Shown here one piece after another: positions 8,777 to 16,726 of a stretch of DNA of 64,000 nt. Origin of the DNA: Phenylobacterium koreense (GTDB lineage Bacteria > Pseudomonadota > Alphaproteobacteria > Caulobacterales > Caulobacteraceae); the NCBI RefSeq assembly GCF_040545335.1, contig NZ_JBEPLU010000003.1:124001-188000 (forward strand). Reading direction: 5' to 3'. The position numbers were made by a program, and so were the translations under genes. The notes beneath the pieces were generated by a model. That model worked only from the letters and a program-made list of their open reading frames with translations, was not told where the DNA came from and did not search any database. How positions within the stretch are numbered: the first letter of the stretch is position 1; every line of letters begins with the position of its first letter.

Positions 8777-10027
8777 TCAGACCCTCTCGACGATGATCGC
8801 CGGGGCCATGCCGCCGGCGGCGCACATGGTCACCAGGCCGCGCTTCAGGTCGCGGCGCTCAAGTTCGTCGAGGATCGTACCGATCAGGATCGCGCCGGTA
8901 GCGCCGATCGGGTGACCCAGGGCCATCGCCCCGCCGTTCACATTGACCTTCTCGCGGTCGAGCTTCAGGTCGCGGATGAACTTCTCGGTCACCACCGCGA
9001 AGGCCTCGTTGATCTCGAAGAGGTCGATGTCGTCCAGGGTAAGGCCGGCCTTGGCCAGCACCTTCTTCGCCGCCGGAACCGGGGCGTTGAGCATCAGGGT
9101 CGGACAGTCGCCCATATTGGCCATGGCCACGACCCGGCCGCGCGCCTTCAACCCGTTCTTGGCCGCATATTCCGGCGATGCCAGAAGCACGCCGCCCGCC
9201 CCGTCCACCACGCCCGACGAGTTGCCCGCGTGGTGCACGTGGGTGAACTTCAGGTCCGGATAGACCTGCCGGATCAGGTCGGCATAGGTCGTGCCCTTCT
9301 CGTCCACCTGGACATTGGCGATCATCTCGAAAGAGGGCTTCAAGGCCGACAGTCCTTCCAGCGTGGTCTGCGGGCGCGGGAATTCCTCTTGGTCGAGGGC
9401 CAGCGAGCCGTCCTCGCGATAGACCGGCGTCAGGGACTTCTTGAAGTGGCCGCCCTTGATCGCAGCGTCCGCGCGCTGCTGACTGAGCAGGGCCAGCTCG
9501 TCCAGGGCCTGGCGGCTGATGCTTTCCATGCTGGCGACCGCATCGGCGCACACGCCTTGCTGGCTTTGCGGGCGGCGCGCCCGGAGGCGCAGGTTGCCGC
9601 CGTCCATCATCGGCGGCCCGGAGGATTGGCCGCCGCCACCGCCGCTGGAGGCGGTGTAGGACATCATCTCCGTACCCCCGGCGATCACCAGGTCTTCCAT
9701 GCCCGACATGATGTTGGCCGCGGCGATGTTCACCGCCGTGATGCCCGAGCCGCAGAAGCGGTCCAGGGTCATGCCGCTGGCCCTGACGTCATAGCCGGCG
9801 TCCAGAGCCGCCATGCGGCCGAGGTCGCCACCCTGCTTGCCGCGCTGGCTCGAGGTCCCCCAGACGATGTCGTCCACGTCGCCGGTTTTCAGGTTGTTGC
9901 GCTCGGCCAGAGCCTTCAGGACCGTGGCGGCCAAGTGCTGGGGGTGAAAGTCGGCAAGCGCGCCTTTGCCGACCTTGCCGATCCCGCGCGGCGTGCGGCA
10001 GGCGTCGATGATCAGGGCTTCGGGCAT
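8777..10027 (-). CDS. Acetyl-CoA C-acetyltransferase (thiolase family)
   Basis: A 416-residue thiolase that condenses or cleaves acyl-CoA units. Catalytic residues are visible: nucleophile Cys92 in DRFCGSG, the INEAFAVV His-box, GGAMALGHPIGATGA, and the second cysteine in CAAGGMAPAIIV. Thiolases of this length without other catabolic genes nearby may act either in beta-oxidation (FadA/FadI type) or in acetoacetyl-CoA formation; sequence alone does not decide. An insertion rich in Gly, GGGGGQSSGPPMMDGG, follows the substrate loop. It is transcribed divergently from the aldehyde dehydrogenase gene, 188 bp away. Confidence 0.9.
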   Translation of the reverse strand: MPEALIIDACRTPRGIGKVGKGALADFHPQHLAATVLKALAERNNLKTGDVDDIVWGTSSQRGKQGGDLGRMAALDAGYDVRASGMTLDRFCGSGITAVNIAAANIMSGMEDLVIAGGTEMMSYTASSGGGGGQSSGPPMMDGGNLRLRARRPQSQQGVCADAVASMESISRQALDELALLSQQRADAAIKGGHFKKSLTPVYREDGSLALDQEEFPRPQTTLEGLSALKPSFEMIANVQVDEKGTTYADLIRQVYPDLKFTHVHHAGNSSGVVDGAGGVLLASPEYAAKNGLKARGRVVAMANMGDCPTLMLNAPVPAAKKVLAKAGLTLDDIDLFEINEAFAVVTEKFIRDLKLDREKVNVNGGAMALGHPIGATGAILIGTILDELERRDLKRGLVTMCAAGGMAPAIIVERV

Positions 10028-10172
10028 CGGTGATGTTTCCTTCCGGTCGGGTCGTTTCGCCCATACGATCCACCCGCCGCTACGGCAGTCCAGCGCAAAT
10101 CTCGTGCCCGCCGCGATCCGAAAAGCAGGACGAACGGCAGCCTCGATTGCCCTCTTTCATTCCCTAACGTCA

Positions 10173-10195
10173 TTATCCGAACACTGCTTGGATAA
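10173..10195. promoter_or_regulatory. Inverted repeat upstream of the aldehyde dehydrogenase gene
   Basis: TTATCC (10173-10178) and GGATAA (10190-10195) form a 6-bp inverted repeat with an 11-bp spacer. It ends 20 bp before the ATG at 10216, directly upstream of the GGAGGAGG ribosome site. The position suits a repressor operator for this gene. The regulator is unknown. Confidence 0.4.
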
Positions 10196-10215
10196 CAGGG
10201 GGAGGAGGAATCGGT

Positions 10216-11640
10216 ATGGACGTCGTCGCCATGAACGCCTTGCTGGCCAGGCAGAAGGCAGCGCATCTTCGGGACGGAGAGCCTTCCGCCCAGAAACGCA
10301 TCGACCGCATCGACCGCGCGATCGCCCTATTGGTCGACCACAGCGCGGAGATCCAGGACGCGGTCAACGCCGACTTCGGCTCGCGCTCGCCCGAGGCCAC
10401 CGCCTTCACTGACGTCGCCGGCTCGATCGGCCCGCTGAAACACGCCCGCGAGCACGTCGCCAAGTGGATGCGTCCTGAACGCCGCAAGCCAAGCCCGGCG
10501 ATCCTCGGCCTCTTCGGCGCCAAGGCCGAGATCCGCTTCCAGCCCAAGGGCGTGGTCGGGATCATCAGCCCCTGGAACTTCCCGGTGAACCTGACCTTCG
10601 CGCCGCTGGCCGGGGTGCTGGCGGCCGGCAACCGGGCGATGATCAAGCCATCCGAGTTCACGCCGGCGACCTCCGAACTGATGGCGCGGATGTTCGCCAG
10701 CGCCTTCGACGACGAAGAGATCGCCGTCGTCACCGGCGGGGCCGAGATCGGCCAGGCCTTCTCCTCGCTGGCCTTCGACCACCTCATCTTCACCGGCGCC
10801 ACCGCCATCGCCCGCCATGTCATGCGCGCCGCGGCCGAGAACCTGACGCCGGTGACGCTGGAACTGGGCGGCAAGAGCCCGGTGATCCTCGGCAAGTCGG
10901 CCGACATCTCCGTCGCCTCGGCGCGGATCATGAACGGCAAGACGCTTAACGCCGGCCAGATCTGCCTGGCCCCGGACTATGTGCTGACCCCGCGCGAGAG
11001 CCTGGAGCCCTTCGTCGCCGGCGCGCAGGCGGCCGTGGCGCAGATGTTCCCGACCATGAAGGACAATCCCGACTACACCGCCATCATCGCCCAGCGGCAC
11101 TACGACCGGATCAAGGGCTATGTGGACGAGGCCCGCGCCAAGGGCGCCCGCGTGATCGAGCTAAAGCCCGAGGGCGAGGACCTCTCCCAGCAGGAGCATC
11201 GCAAGATCGCCCCGACCCTGATCATCGACCCCACCGACGACATGAAGGTCATGCAGGAGGAGATCTTCGGCCCGGTCCTGCCGGTGAAGACCTATGGCGG
11301 CATCGACGAGGCCATCGGTTACATCAACGGCCACGACCGTCCGCTGGGCCTCTACTATTTCGGCTCGGACAAGGCCGAGCAGGAGAAGGTGCTGGCCTCG
11401 ACGACCTCAGGCGGGGTCACCGTCAACGACGTGATCTTCCACGTGGCCCAGGAGAACCTGCCCTTCGGCGGCGTCGGCCCCTCGGGCATGGGCGCCTATC
11501 ACGGCCAGGACGGCTTCCGCGAGTTCAGCCACGCCAAGTCGATCTACACCCAGATCAAGGCGGACAAGCCGCTCCAGCAGATGCGCCCGCCCTTCGGGCC
11601 CGGCATCCGCAAGTACCTGGAGGCCCAGATCAAGCGTTAG
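10216..11640 (+). CDS. Coniferyl-aldehyde-type dehydrogenase
   Basis: A 474-residue NAD(P)+-dependent aldehyde dehydrogenase. SPWNFPVNLTF binds cofactor, IKPSEFTPATS holds the cofactor lysine, Glu216 lies in TLELGGKSP and nucleophile Cys250 lies in NAGQICLAPDYVL. The CLAPDYVL context, rather than the usual Cys-rich loop, and the short N-terminal region are characteristic of the class containing coniferyl aldehyde dehydrogenase (CalB) and fatty aldehyde dehydrogenases. The aromatic substrate is inference by family. A strong GGAGGAGG precedes the start. Its TAG overlaps the stop of the convergent ArsR-like regulator (11637-11640). Confidence 0.87.
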   Translation: MDVVAMNALLARQKAAHLRDGEPSAQKRIDRIDRAIALLVDHSAEIQDAVNADFGSRSPEATAFTDVAGSIGPLKHAREHVAKWMRPERRKPSPAILGLFGAKAEIRFQPKGVVGIISPWNFPVNLTFAPLAGVLAAGNRAMIKPSEFTPATSELMARMFASAFDDEEIAVVTGGAEIGQAFSSLAFDHLIFTGATAIARHVMRAAAENLTPVTLELGGKSPVILGKSADISVASARIMNGKTLNAGQICLAPDYVLTPRESLEPFVAGAQAAVAQMFPTMKDNPDYTAIIAQRHYDRIKGYVDEARAKGARVIELKPEGEDLSQQEHRKIAPTLIIDPTDDMKVMQEEIFGPVLPVKTYGGIDEAIGYINGHDRPLGLYYFGSDKAEQEKVLASTTSGGVTVNDVIFHVAQENLPFGGVGPSGMGAYHGQDGFREFSHAKSIYTQIKADKPLQQMRPPFGPGIRKYLEAQIKR

Positions 11641-12215
11641 CCCTGCGCCCAGTCCTCCTCGGGCAGCCGCCAGTAGACGCCGGACTCGCGCGCAAGCATC
11701 CGGTGGCCGATCATCTCGCGACGCAGGGTGGCGCTGTCCCAGTGGATTTTCTGGATGATCTCGTTGACCTCGGCCTCGGGATAGCGGCGTCCGTCCTCGA
11801 ACCTTCGCGCCAGCCAGGCGAGGACCACGGCTCGCTTGCGGCGGCTGGAGGGGATGACCTTCAGCTTTCCAGCCTCGTCCACGAAGCCGGAAAGCACCTT
11901 GGCTTCCCAGCTCTCGGCCTTGGGGGTGATGGCGGCCATGCCGGACGGCTCGAGGAGCGCCCGGTTCATTCGCGCCAGGGCGTCGATGTCCAGCCAATGC
12001 CATCGCATGACCCCCTCGGCCCGGGCCCTCACCACGCCCAGCGCCTTCAAGGCCGCCAGATGATGCGAGACCGTCGGCTCCTTAAGATCAAGGAGTTCAG
12101 CCAGTTCCTGCACACTCCGCTCACGCGCGGCCAGCAGCCCGACGATTCTCAGACGGCTCTCGTTCGACATCGCCTTGAAGAAGGCGAGCAGAGTCTTGAG
12201 CTGGGTTTCCGACAT
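11637..12215 (-). CDS. ArsR-family regulator with C-terminal DUF2087 domain
   Basis: Residues 1-85 form a winged helix-turn-helix: KAMSNESRLRIVGLLA, then SVQELAELLDLKEPTVSHHLAALKALGVV as the recognition helix region. No clear metal-site cysteines are present, so a metal-sensing role is not supported. Residues about 120-192 match DUF2087 (KRAVVLAWLARRFEDGRRYPEAEVN..IIQKIHWDSATLRREMI), a domain often fused to ArsR helices. A perfect 12-bp palindrome lies 22 bp upstream of the ATG (12238-12249) and is a likely autoregulatory operator. The gene converges on the aldehyde dehydrogenase gene with a four-base overlap. Confidence 0.88.
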   Translation of the reverse strand: MSETQLKTLLAFFKAMSNESRLRIVGLLAARERSVQELAELLDLKEPTVSHHLAALKALGVVRARAEGVMRWHWLDIDALARMNRALLEPSGMAAITPKAESWEAKVLSGFVDEAGKLKVIPSSRRKRAVVLAWLARRFEDGRRYPEAEVNEIIQKIHWDSATLRREMIGHRMLARESGVYWRLPEEDWAQG

Positions 12216-12237
12216 GGCGCGCCCCTCATAGATGAGA

Positions 12238-12249
12238 GTCTAATTAGAC
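12238..12249. promoter_or_regulatory. Palindromic operator candidate for the ArsR-DUF2087 regulator
   Basis: GTCTAATTAGAC is a perfect 12-bp palindrome located 22 bp upstream of the regulator start. A partial copy, ATCTAATAATTT, follows at 12255-12266, giving two related half-sites in an A+T-rich patch that stands out from the surrounding G+C-rich DNA. Autorepression through these sites is inference. Confidence 0.5.
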
Positions 12250-12271
12250 CACCATCTAATAATTTGGCCAC

Positions 12272-12300
12272 AAAAAACGCCGCCCCAGCAGGACGGCGTT
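12272..12300 (-). terminator. Intrinsic terminator of the DUF1476 gene
   Basis: On the minus strand, an AACGCCG / CGGCGTT stem (12276-12300) is followed directly by a run of T (six A on the plus strand at 12272-12277). It lies 21 bp beyond the DUF1476 stop and isolates that gene from the downstream ArsR-like gene. Confidence 0.85.
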
Positions 12301-12320
12301 CTCGTCGGCTTGACCGTCGC

Positions 12321-12644
12321 CTATTCGCCGGAGCGCAGTTGCTCGCGCGCCTGGGCCAGCAGTTCGTCCATCTTCATACGGACTTCGCCCTCGCTGATGG
12401 CGACGCCGGAGCCCTTCAGGTCTTCGAAGACCTTGCGCAGCACGTCTTCATCGCCGGGCAGTTCGAAGTCGGACTTCACCACTGCCTTGGCGTATTCGGC
12501 GACGCTGTCGGCGGACAGGCCCATCAGGCCCGCAGCCCATTCGCCCAGCAAGCGGTTGCGACGCGCCCCGGCCTTGAATTCTTGCTCCTGGTCGAGCTCG
12601 AACTTCTTTTCAAAGCCACGCTCGCGATCGTCGAAGGTCGTCAT
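12321..12644 (-). CDS. DUF1476 protein, F1-ATPase zeta-type inhibitor
   Basis: The 107-residue sequence begins MTTFDDRERGFEKKFELDQEQEFKAGARR, the conserved start of the DUF1476 family. In Paracoccus and relatives, members of this family are the zeta subunit that blocks ATP hydrolysis by the F1FO ATP synthase; the N-terminal segment is the inhibitory part. In other alphaproteobacteria inhibition can be weak, so the role here is inferred. The rest is helical, RNRLLGEWAAGLMGL and following. The ATG at 12644 is fixed by homology although the frame runs further upstream. It has its own terminator and is divergent from purC. Confidence 0.87.
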   Translation of the reverse strand: MTTFDDRERGFEKKFELDQEQEFKAGARRNRLLGEWAAGLMGLSADSVAEYAKAVVKSDFELPGDEDVLRKVFEDLKGSGVAISEGEVRMKMDELLAQAREQLRSGE

Positions 12645-12715
12645 GTGTTCCCCAGTAGGCGGTCGGTCGGCGTTGCATATCCCTTGAGCCCGTCGCCCGC
12701 AACGTAAACACAACG

Positions 12716-12760
12716 GAAGTCGCCTGCGGCCTGGCGCCGTTTGCACCGCAGCGAGGCTTC
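12716..12760 (+). ncRNA. Stable hairpin in the purC leader (candidate structured RNA)
   Basis: GGAAG at 12716 and GCTTC at 12756-12760 enclose an inner CTGCGG/CCGCAG stem (12724-12729 with 12745-12750) with small internal loops. It forms the first part of a roughly 135-nt structured stretch that ends in the terminator at 12806-12850. It could be an attenuator leader or a separate small RNA. I could not match it to a known riboswitch class. Confidence 0.4.
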
Positions 12761-12805
12761 GGCTAATTTCCCGCCCGCCTCATACGAGTGAGAAGGCCTT
12801 GCTTC

Positions 12806-12850
12806 GAAAACGCGCGCGTTGGGATCGGACCGCGCGCGCTTTTCGTTTTT
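12806..12850 (+). terminator. Complete intrinsic terminator 40 nt upstream of purC
   Basis: GAAAA (12806-12810) plus CGCGCGCG (12811-12818) pairs with CGCGCGCG (12831-12838), a bulged C, then TTTTC (12840-12844), giving 13 bp around a 12-nt loop. TTTTT follows at 12846-12850. It points toward purC and ends 39 nt before its ATG, so RNA polymerase coming from the structured leader should stop here unless antitermination occurs. Confidence 0.65.
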
Positions 12851-12889
12851 CCGATGGCGGCCAAGCCCTCACTCTGGGAGAAGGCGTAT

Positions 12890-13648
12890 ATGACCACCCG
12901 CCGCAAGAAGATCTACGAAGGCAAGGCCAAGATCCTCTATGAGGGCCCCGAGCCCGGAACGCTCATCCAGTATTTCAAGGATGACGCCACCGCCTTCAAC
13001 GACCAGAAGCGCGCCATCCTCGAAGGCAAGGGTGTCATCAACAACCGCATCAGCGAGTACGTGATGACCAAGCTGAACTCCATCGGGGTTCAGAATCACC
13101 TCATCCGCCGCCTGAACCTGCGCGAGCAACTGATCCGCGAGGTCGAGATCATCCCGCTCGAGGTCGTCTGCCGCAACGTCGCCGCCGGCAGCCTGTCGCA
13201 GCGCTTCGGCCTGCCCGAAGGCCAGCCGCTGCCGCGCTCGATCATCGAGTTCTACCTGAAGGACGACAAGCTGGGCGATCCGATGGTCGCCGAAGAGCAC
13301 ATCACCGCCTTCAACTGGGCCTCGACCCAGGAAATCGACGATATGATGGCCCTCACCCTGCGCGTGAACGATTTCCTGACCGGGCTTTTCGCCGGGGTCG
13401 GAATCACCCTGGTCGACTTCAAGGTCGAGTTCGGCCGCATCTATGAGAACGACTTCTCGCGCGTAATCCTCGCCGACGAGATCAGCCCCGATTCCTGCCG
13501 CCTCTGGGACAGCCAGACCAACGAGAAGCTGGACAAGGACCGCTTCGACCGCGACATGGGCGATGTCATCGAGGGCTACACCGAAGTCGCCCGTCGTCTC
13601 GGCATCATGAAAGAGATGCCCACCGTCATCCAAGGAGGCCTGCACTAG
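12890..13648 (+). CDS. purC: Phosphoribosylaminoimidazole-succinocarboxamide synthase
   Basis: PurC (SAICAR synthase) joins aspartate to CAIR using ATP in purine synthesis. The 252-residue protein starts [19 protein letters not shown], the conserved nucleotide-binding opening, and contains [22 protein letters not shown] and [23 protein letters not shown], the standard SAICAR synthetase signatures. The ATG at 12890 follows GGGAGAAGG; upstream in-frame codons are less likely. Its TAG overlaps the GTG of purS by one base. A full terminator-like hairpin lies 40 nt upstream. Confidence 0.96.
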   Translation: MTTRRKKIYEGKAKILYEGPEPGTLIQYFKDDATAFNDQKRAILEGKGVINNRISEYVMTKLNSIGVQNHLIRRLNLREQLIREVEIIPLEVVCRNVAAGSLSQRFGLPEGQPLPRSIIEFYLKDDKLGDPMVAEEHITAFNWASTQEIDDMMALTLRVNDFLTGLFAGVGITLVDFKVEFGRIYENDFSRVILADEISPDSCRLWDSQTNEKLDKDRFDRDMGDVIEGYTEVARRLGIMKEMPTVIQGGLH

Positions 13649-13890
13649 TGCGCGCGAAAGTTCATGTGTTCCTGAAGCCCGGCGTGCTGGATGTTCAGGG
13701 CAAGGCCGTCGAAAACGCGCTGCACGGCCTGGGCTGGCCGCAGGTCGACGGCGTGCGCGTCGGCAAGACCATCGAGTTCGACCTGAAGGACGCCAGCGAC
13801 AAGGCCGCCGCCGAAGCCGAGGTCAAGCAGATGTGCGAACGCCTGCTCGCCAACACCGTCATCGAAAGCTACCGGATCGAGGTGGCGTGA
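13648..13890 (+). CDS. purS: Phosphoribosylformylglycinamidine synthase subunit PurS
   Basis: PurS is the small bridging subunit that joins PurL and PurQ in FGAM synthase, the step that turns FGAR into FGAM. At 80 residues it has the usual length; it starts MRAKVHVFLKPGVLDVQGKAV and ends with LLANTVIESYRIEV, both typical. It begins with GTG overlapping the purC stop by one base, so it is translationally coupled. Its stop overlaps the GTG of the lipoprotein gene. Its partners purQ (18.2 kb) and purL (41.4 kb) are elsewhere in the window. Confidence 0.95.
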   Translation: MRAKVHVFLKPGVLDVQGKAVENALHGLGWPQVDGVRVGKTIEFDLKDASDKAAAEAEVKQMCERLLANTVIESYRIEVA

Positions 13891-14261
13891 GGGCGCTCGT
13901 CGCCCTCACCCTTCTCCTGACGCTGAGCGCCTGCGCGCCTGAGCCCGAGGCGGTCCAGCCGCGTCTGGCCCTGGACTGCAGCCTTTCCTACGACGCCCTG
14001 CGCGGCAAGATCCTGGCCGTGCCCGGCCTGACGGCGGCCCCGCAGGAGCGCGGCGAGCCCTATCGCTTCTACAATGTGGCAGGCGGCGGCGAGGCCTTCG
14101 TCTTCACGGAGGAAGGCGCGCCCGGCCACCCGGCGATCCTGAAGCAGGAAGCCGTCCTCGAAGGCGGCCGGAAGGTCATGAAGAACACAGGCTGCGCCTA
14201 TGGCGACAAGGCCGGCTTCGACCAGGTCATGGCCTATCTGGAAAGCCTCAGCGCCCGCTGA
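13887..14261 (+). CDS. Small putative lipoprotein coupled to purS
   Basis: I do not recognise this 124-residue protein. The GTG at 13887 overlaps the purS stop (GTGA), which implies translational coupling with a cytosolic purine subunit. The N-terminus VRALVALTLLLTLSAC ends in a lipobox (L-S-A-C), so export and lipidation are likely. The mature part holds two further cysteines, in ALDCSLSYDALRGK and KNTGCAYGDKAGF, which could pair in the periplasm. A hairpin follows the gene. Its link to purine metabolism, if any, is only positional. Confidence 0.75.
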   Translation: MRALVALTLLLTLSACAPEPEAVQPRLALDCSLSYDALRGKILAVPGLTAAPQERGEPYRFYNVAGGGEAFVFTEEGAPGHPAILKQEAVLEGGRKVMKNTGCAYGDKAGFDQVMAYLESLSAR

Positions 14262-14266
14262 GGATC

Positions 14267-14297
14267 GCCCGGCGAAGCCGATCAGGCTCCGCCGGGC
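14267..14297. terminator. Hairpin between the purCS-lipoprotein operon and the convergent TonB receptor
   Basis: GCCCGGCG (14267-14274) pairs perfectly with CGCCGGGC (14290-14297), and inside it AGCC pairs with GGCT, giving a 12-bp stem with one mismatch. It lies between convergent stops. There is no T-run, so Rho-independent action is uncertain. Confidence 0.55.
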
Positions 14298-14306
14298 CAA
14301 GCCCTC

Positions 14307-16547
14307 TTAGAAGCGCTTGGTGAGCTGGATCCCGAAGGTCCGCGGCTCGTTGACGAACGCCGTCAGGTTGTTGAAGTCGATGGCCCCAATGACGTTGGCC
14401 TCGTCGGTCATGTTGCGGACGTAGAGCGCCGCTTCCAGGCCGAGGTCCAGGTCACGCCAGCCGACGCGGGCGCCGCCCTCGAACGAGGTGTCCTGCATGA
14501 ACTCGACCGACTCATAGAGGAACAGGTTGAAGTCCTTCTGCATGACCCAGTCGGTGGAGGCGAAGATCTGCGCCCCGCTGGCCAGGGTGCGGACGTAGTT
14601 CAGGGTCAGATTGGCGGTGTATTCCGGTGCCTGCGGGAACGGGTTGCCGTCGATGTTGGCGCGACGGGTCGCGCCGACGTTCACGATCGGATCGGTGACG
14701 GTGCAGGCCGCGCCGCAGAAGGCGACCAGCAGACCGTCGTCCTTGATCTCGGTGTGGTTCCAGGCAAAGCCGCCGGCCAGGCTGAAGCCCGCGCCGAGAT
14801 AGACGTCGCCGTCCAGTTCGATGCCGTAGCCCTCGCCCTTGTCGGCGTTGATCAGCTGGTTGAAATTGCCTTCGCCGCCGATCGCCGTGAACTGCGGGTC
14901 GGAGACCTCGTAGATGTAGGCGGTGGCGTTGAAGCGGGCCCGGCCGTCCCACAGGCGCGACTTGAGGCCGGCTTCGTAGGACATCACGGTTTCGGAATCG
15001 GCGGTGGTCACCACGTTCGAGGTGGCGATGCGGCCCTGGATCGACGGGCCGCGATAGCCGTTGGCCACGCGGGCGAAGAGGTTCAGGTCGTCATTGACCT
15101 CGTAGAGCGCGCTGATGTCCCAGCTAACCTGCTCGTCGCCGACCTTCTCGGTCACGTCCAGCGGCGCGCCCAGGGTGCGCTGGCCACGGAAGTCGCGATT
15201 GTCATCGGTATAGCGCAGACCGGCGGTCAGCTTCAGGGCATCGGTGACCTGATAATTGCCCTGGCCGAACACCGACCAGGAGTCCGACTCCTGCACGATG
15301 TCGGTGACGATGGTCGGCGCAAGACCGCCCACACCGTTGAAGGTGGCCGAGATCAGGTTGAAGCGCTCTTCCCAGTAGAAGGCGCCGACCTGCCAACCGA
15401 ACCGGCCGTCGCCGTTCGACGCCAGCCGCAGCTCGTAGGTGTCCTGGGTCAGGTCGCTGTCGAGGGTGCCGGTCTCGGAGTTGAACGGCGTCTTGTAGGG
15501 CGCGCCGGCCGGGGCCGAGGCCACGCCGCCGTCGATGTCGCCGTTGCCCTTGGAGGCGCCCCAGTAGGAGCCGACCACACCGGTCAGGGTCGCCGGGCCG
15601 AAGTCGTAGGCCATCTGCAGCGAGCCCGAGCGGGTTTCCTGCTTCTGGAAGTTGTTGCGGCCGCCGTCGTAATAGACGCGATCGCGATCGAAATTGGCGT
15701 TCAGCTCGTTCGAGCCCTTGGTCAGCACATTGGCGCGGTTCAGCGTGCCGGTGCCGTCATAGTCGCGGGCCTGCAGGGTCAGCAGGGCCGAGAAGCGGTC
15801 GGTCGGCTTCCAGGCCACGTGGACGCGGCCGGCGACGTCGTCGAAGTTGCCCAGGTCCTTGCCGTTACGATCGACGAACGGCGCGTCGTACATATTGTCG
15901 ACCCAGTCGTCCCGATGGTTCCAGAGGCCGGCCACGCGCACCTGCAGGGTGTCGCTGAGGGGGATCGTGACGCCGGTCTCGGCGCGGACCGAACCCAGGT
16001 TGCCGACCGCGACGGAGCCGAATCCATTGAAGTCGTTGGTCGGCTTGACGGTGTCGATCTTGATCACGCCGGCCGGGGTGTTGCGGCCGAACAGGGTGCC
16101 CTGCGGCCCGCGCAGCACTTCGAGCTGCTGGACGTCGAACAGCGGGAAGCCCTTCAGGAAGACATTCTCCAGCACCACGTCGTCGAGCACGACAGAGACC
16201 GGCTGGGAGGCGTTGAAGTCGAAGTCCACGTTGCCGAGGCCGCGGATGTAGAAGCGCGGGGCGTAGCGGCCGTTCGAGCTTTCGACCTGCAGGCTGGGCA
16301 CGCGCGCGGTCATCGACAGGATGTCGGCGCCGCCGGCGGCCACCTCGGCCATGGTCTCGTTGTTAACCGCGCTCACGGCGAACGGGACGTCGCGGATGTT
16401 CTCGCTGCGGCGCTGCGCGGTGACGACGATATCCTCAACGGTGACGGCGGTTTCCGGCGAGCTCGCCGACTGGGCCAGGGCGGGCGTGGAAACGAGGAGA
16501 GCCAGGCCACTCACCGAACAGGCAAGCGCGCCGAAACGACGTGTCAT
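14307..16547 (-). CDS. TonB-dependent outer-membrane receptor
   Basis: A 746-residue receptor. A signal peptide (MTRRFGALACSVSGLALLVS..ALA) precedes a TonB box-like stretch EDIVVTAQRR. The plug domain then carries IRGLGNVDFDF and EVLRGPQGTLFGRNTPAG, and a long beta-barrel ends in a terminal phenylalanine (QLTKRF). Such receptors import large or scarce ligands through the outer membrane using TonB energy; the ligand cannot be read from sequence. It is divergent from a Tat-exported 5'-nucleotidase-like enzyme and lies between purS and purQ, which hints at a nucleotide-related ligand, but that is inference. Confidence 0.92.
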   Translation of the reverse strand: MTRRFGALACSVSGLALLVSTPALAQSASSPETAVTVEDIVVTAQRRSENIRDVPFAVSAVNNETMAEVAAGGADILSMTARVPSLQVESSNGRYAPRFYIRGLGNVDFDFNASQPVSVVLDDVVLENVFLKGFPLFDVQQLEVLRGPQGTLFGRNTPAGVIKIDTVKPTNDFNGFGSVAVGNLGSVRAETGVTIPLSDTLQVRVAGLWNHRDDWVDNMYDAPFVDRNGKDLGNFDDVAGRVHVAWKPTDRFSALLTLQARDYDGTGTLNRANVLTKGSNELNANFDRDRVYYDGGRNNFQKQETRSGSLQMAYDFGPATLTGVVGSYWGASKGNGDIDGGVASAPAGAPYKTPFNSETGTLDSDLTQDTYELRLASNGDGRFGWQVGAFYWEERFNLISATFNGVGGLAPTIVTDIVQESDSWSVFGQGNYQVTDALKLTAGLRYTDDNRDFRGQRTLGAPLDVTEKVGDEQVSWDISALYEVNDDLNLFARVANGYRGPSIQGRIATSNVVTTADSETVMSYEAGLKSRLWDGRARFNATAYIYEVSDPQFTAIGGEGNFNQLINADKGEGYGIELDGDVYLGAGFSLAGGFAWNHTEIKDDGLLVAFCGAACTVTDPIVNVGATRRANIDGNPFPQAPEYTANLTLNYVRTLASGAQIFASTDWVMQKDFNLFLYESVEFMQDTSFEGGARVGWRDLDLGLEAALYVRNMTDEANVIGAIDFNNLTAFVNEPRTFGIQLTKRF

Positions 16548-16726
16548 TTTGGAATTATCCCCAAGTACTGGAAGGCGAGCCCGCCCCTACGCTGCAGCGC
16601 AGCAAATCGCCAGTAGATAACCACGTCGCGCTATAGAATTTCGCCAGGTGAGCTCTTTCTGCATTAGTCGGCGCGCTCCACCGTCACGCCATTGCTCCTA
16701 GCGAAAAATGGTGAGATCAGGCGGAC

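Noticed and set aside
11637-12215. Arsenic or metal sensing by the ArsR-like protein
   Set aside because: No cysteine pair in the recognition helix or elsewhere in the protein; the family name does not imply metal sensing here.
12700-12850. 6S RNA gene before purC
   Set aside because: Adjacency to a purine gene and a fragment resembling GAGAAG..AAAAC were tempting, but the 5' and 3' ends do not form the long closing stem of 6S RNA. Kept only as a structured leader.
14754-16616. A 620-residue open frame antisense to the first TonB receptor
   Set aside because: High G+C content opens the antisense frame opposite real genes. The translation is rich in Gly, Val and His with no domain pattern, and the sense gene is clear.
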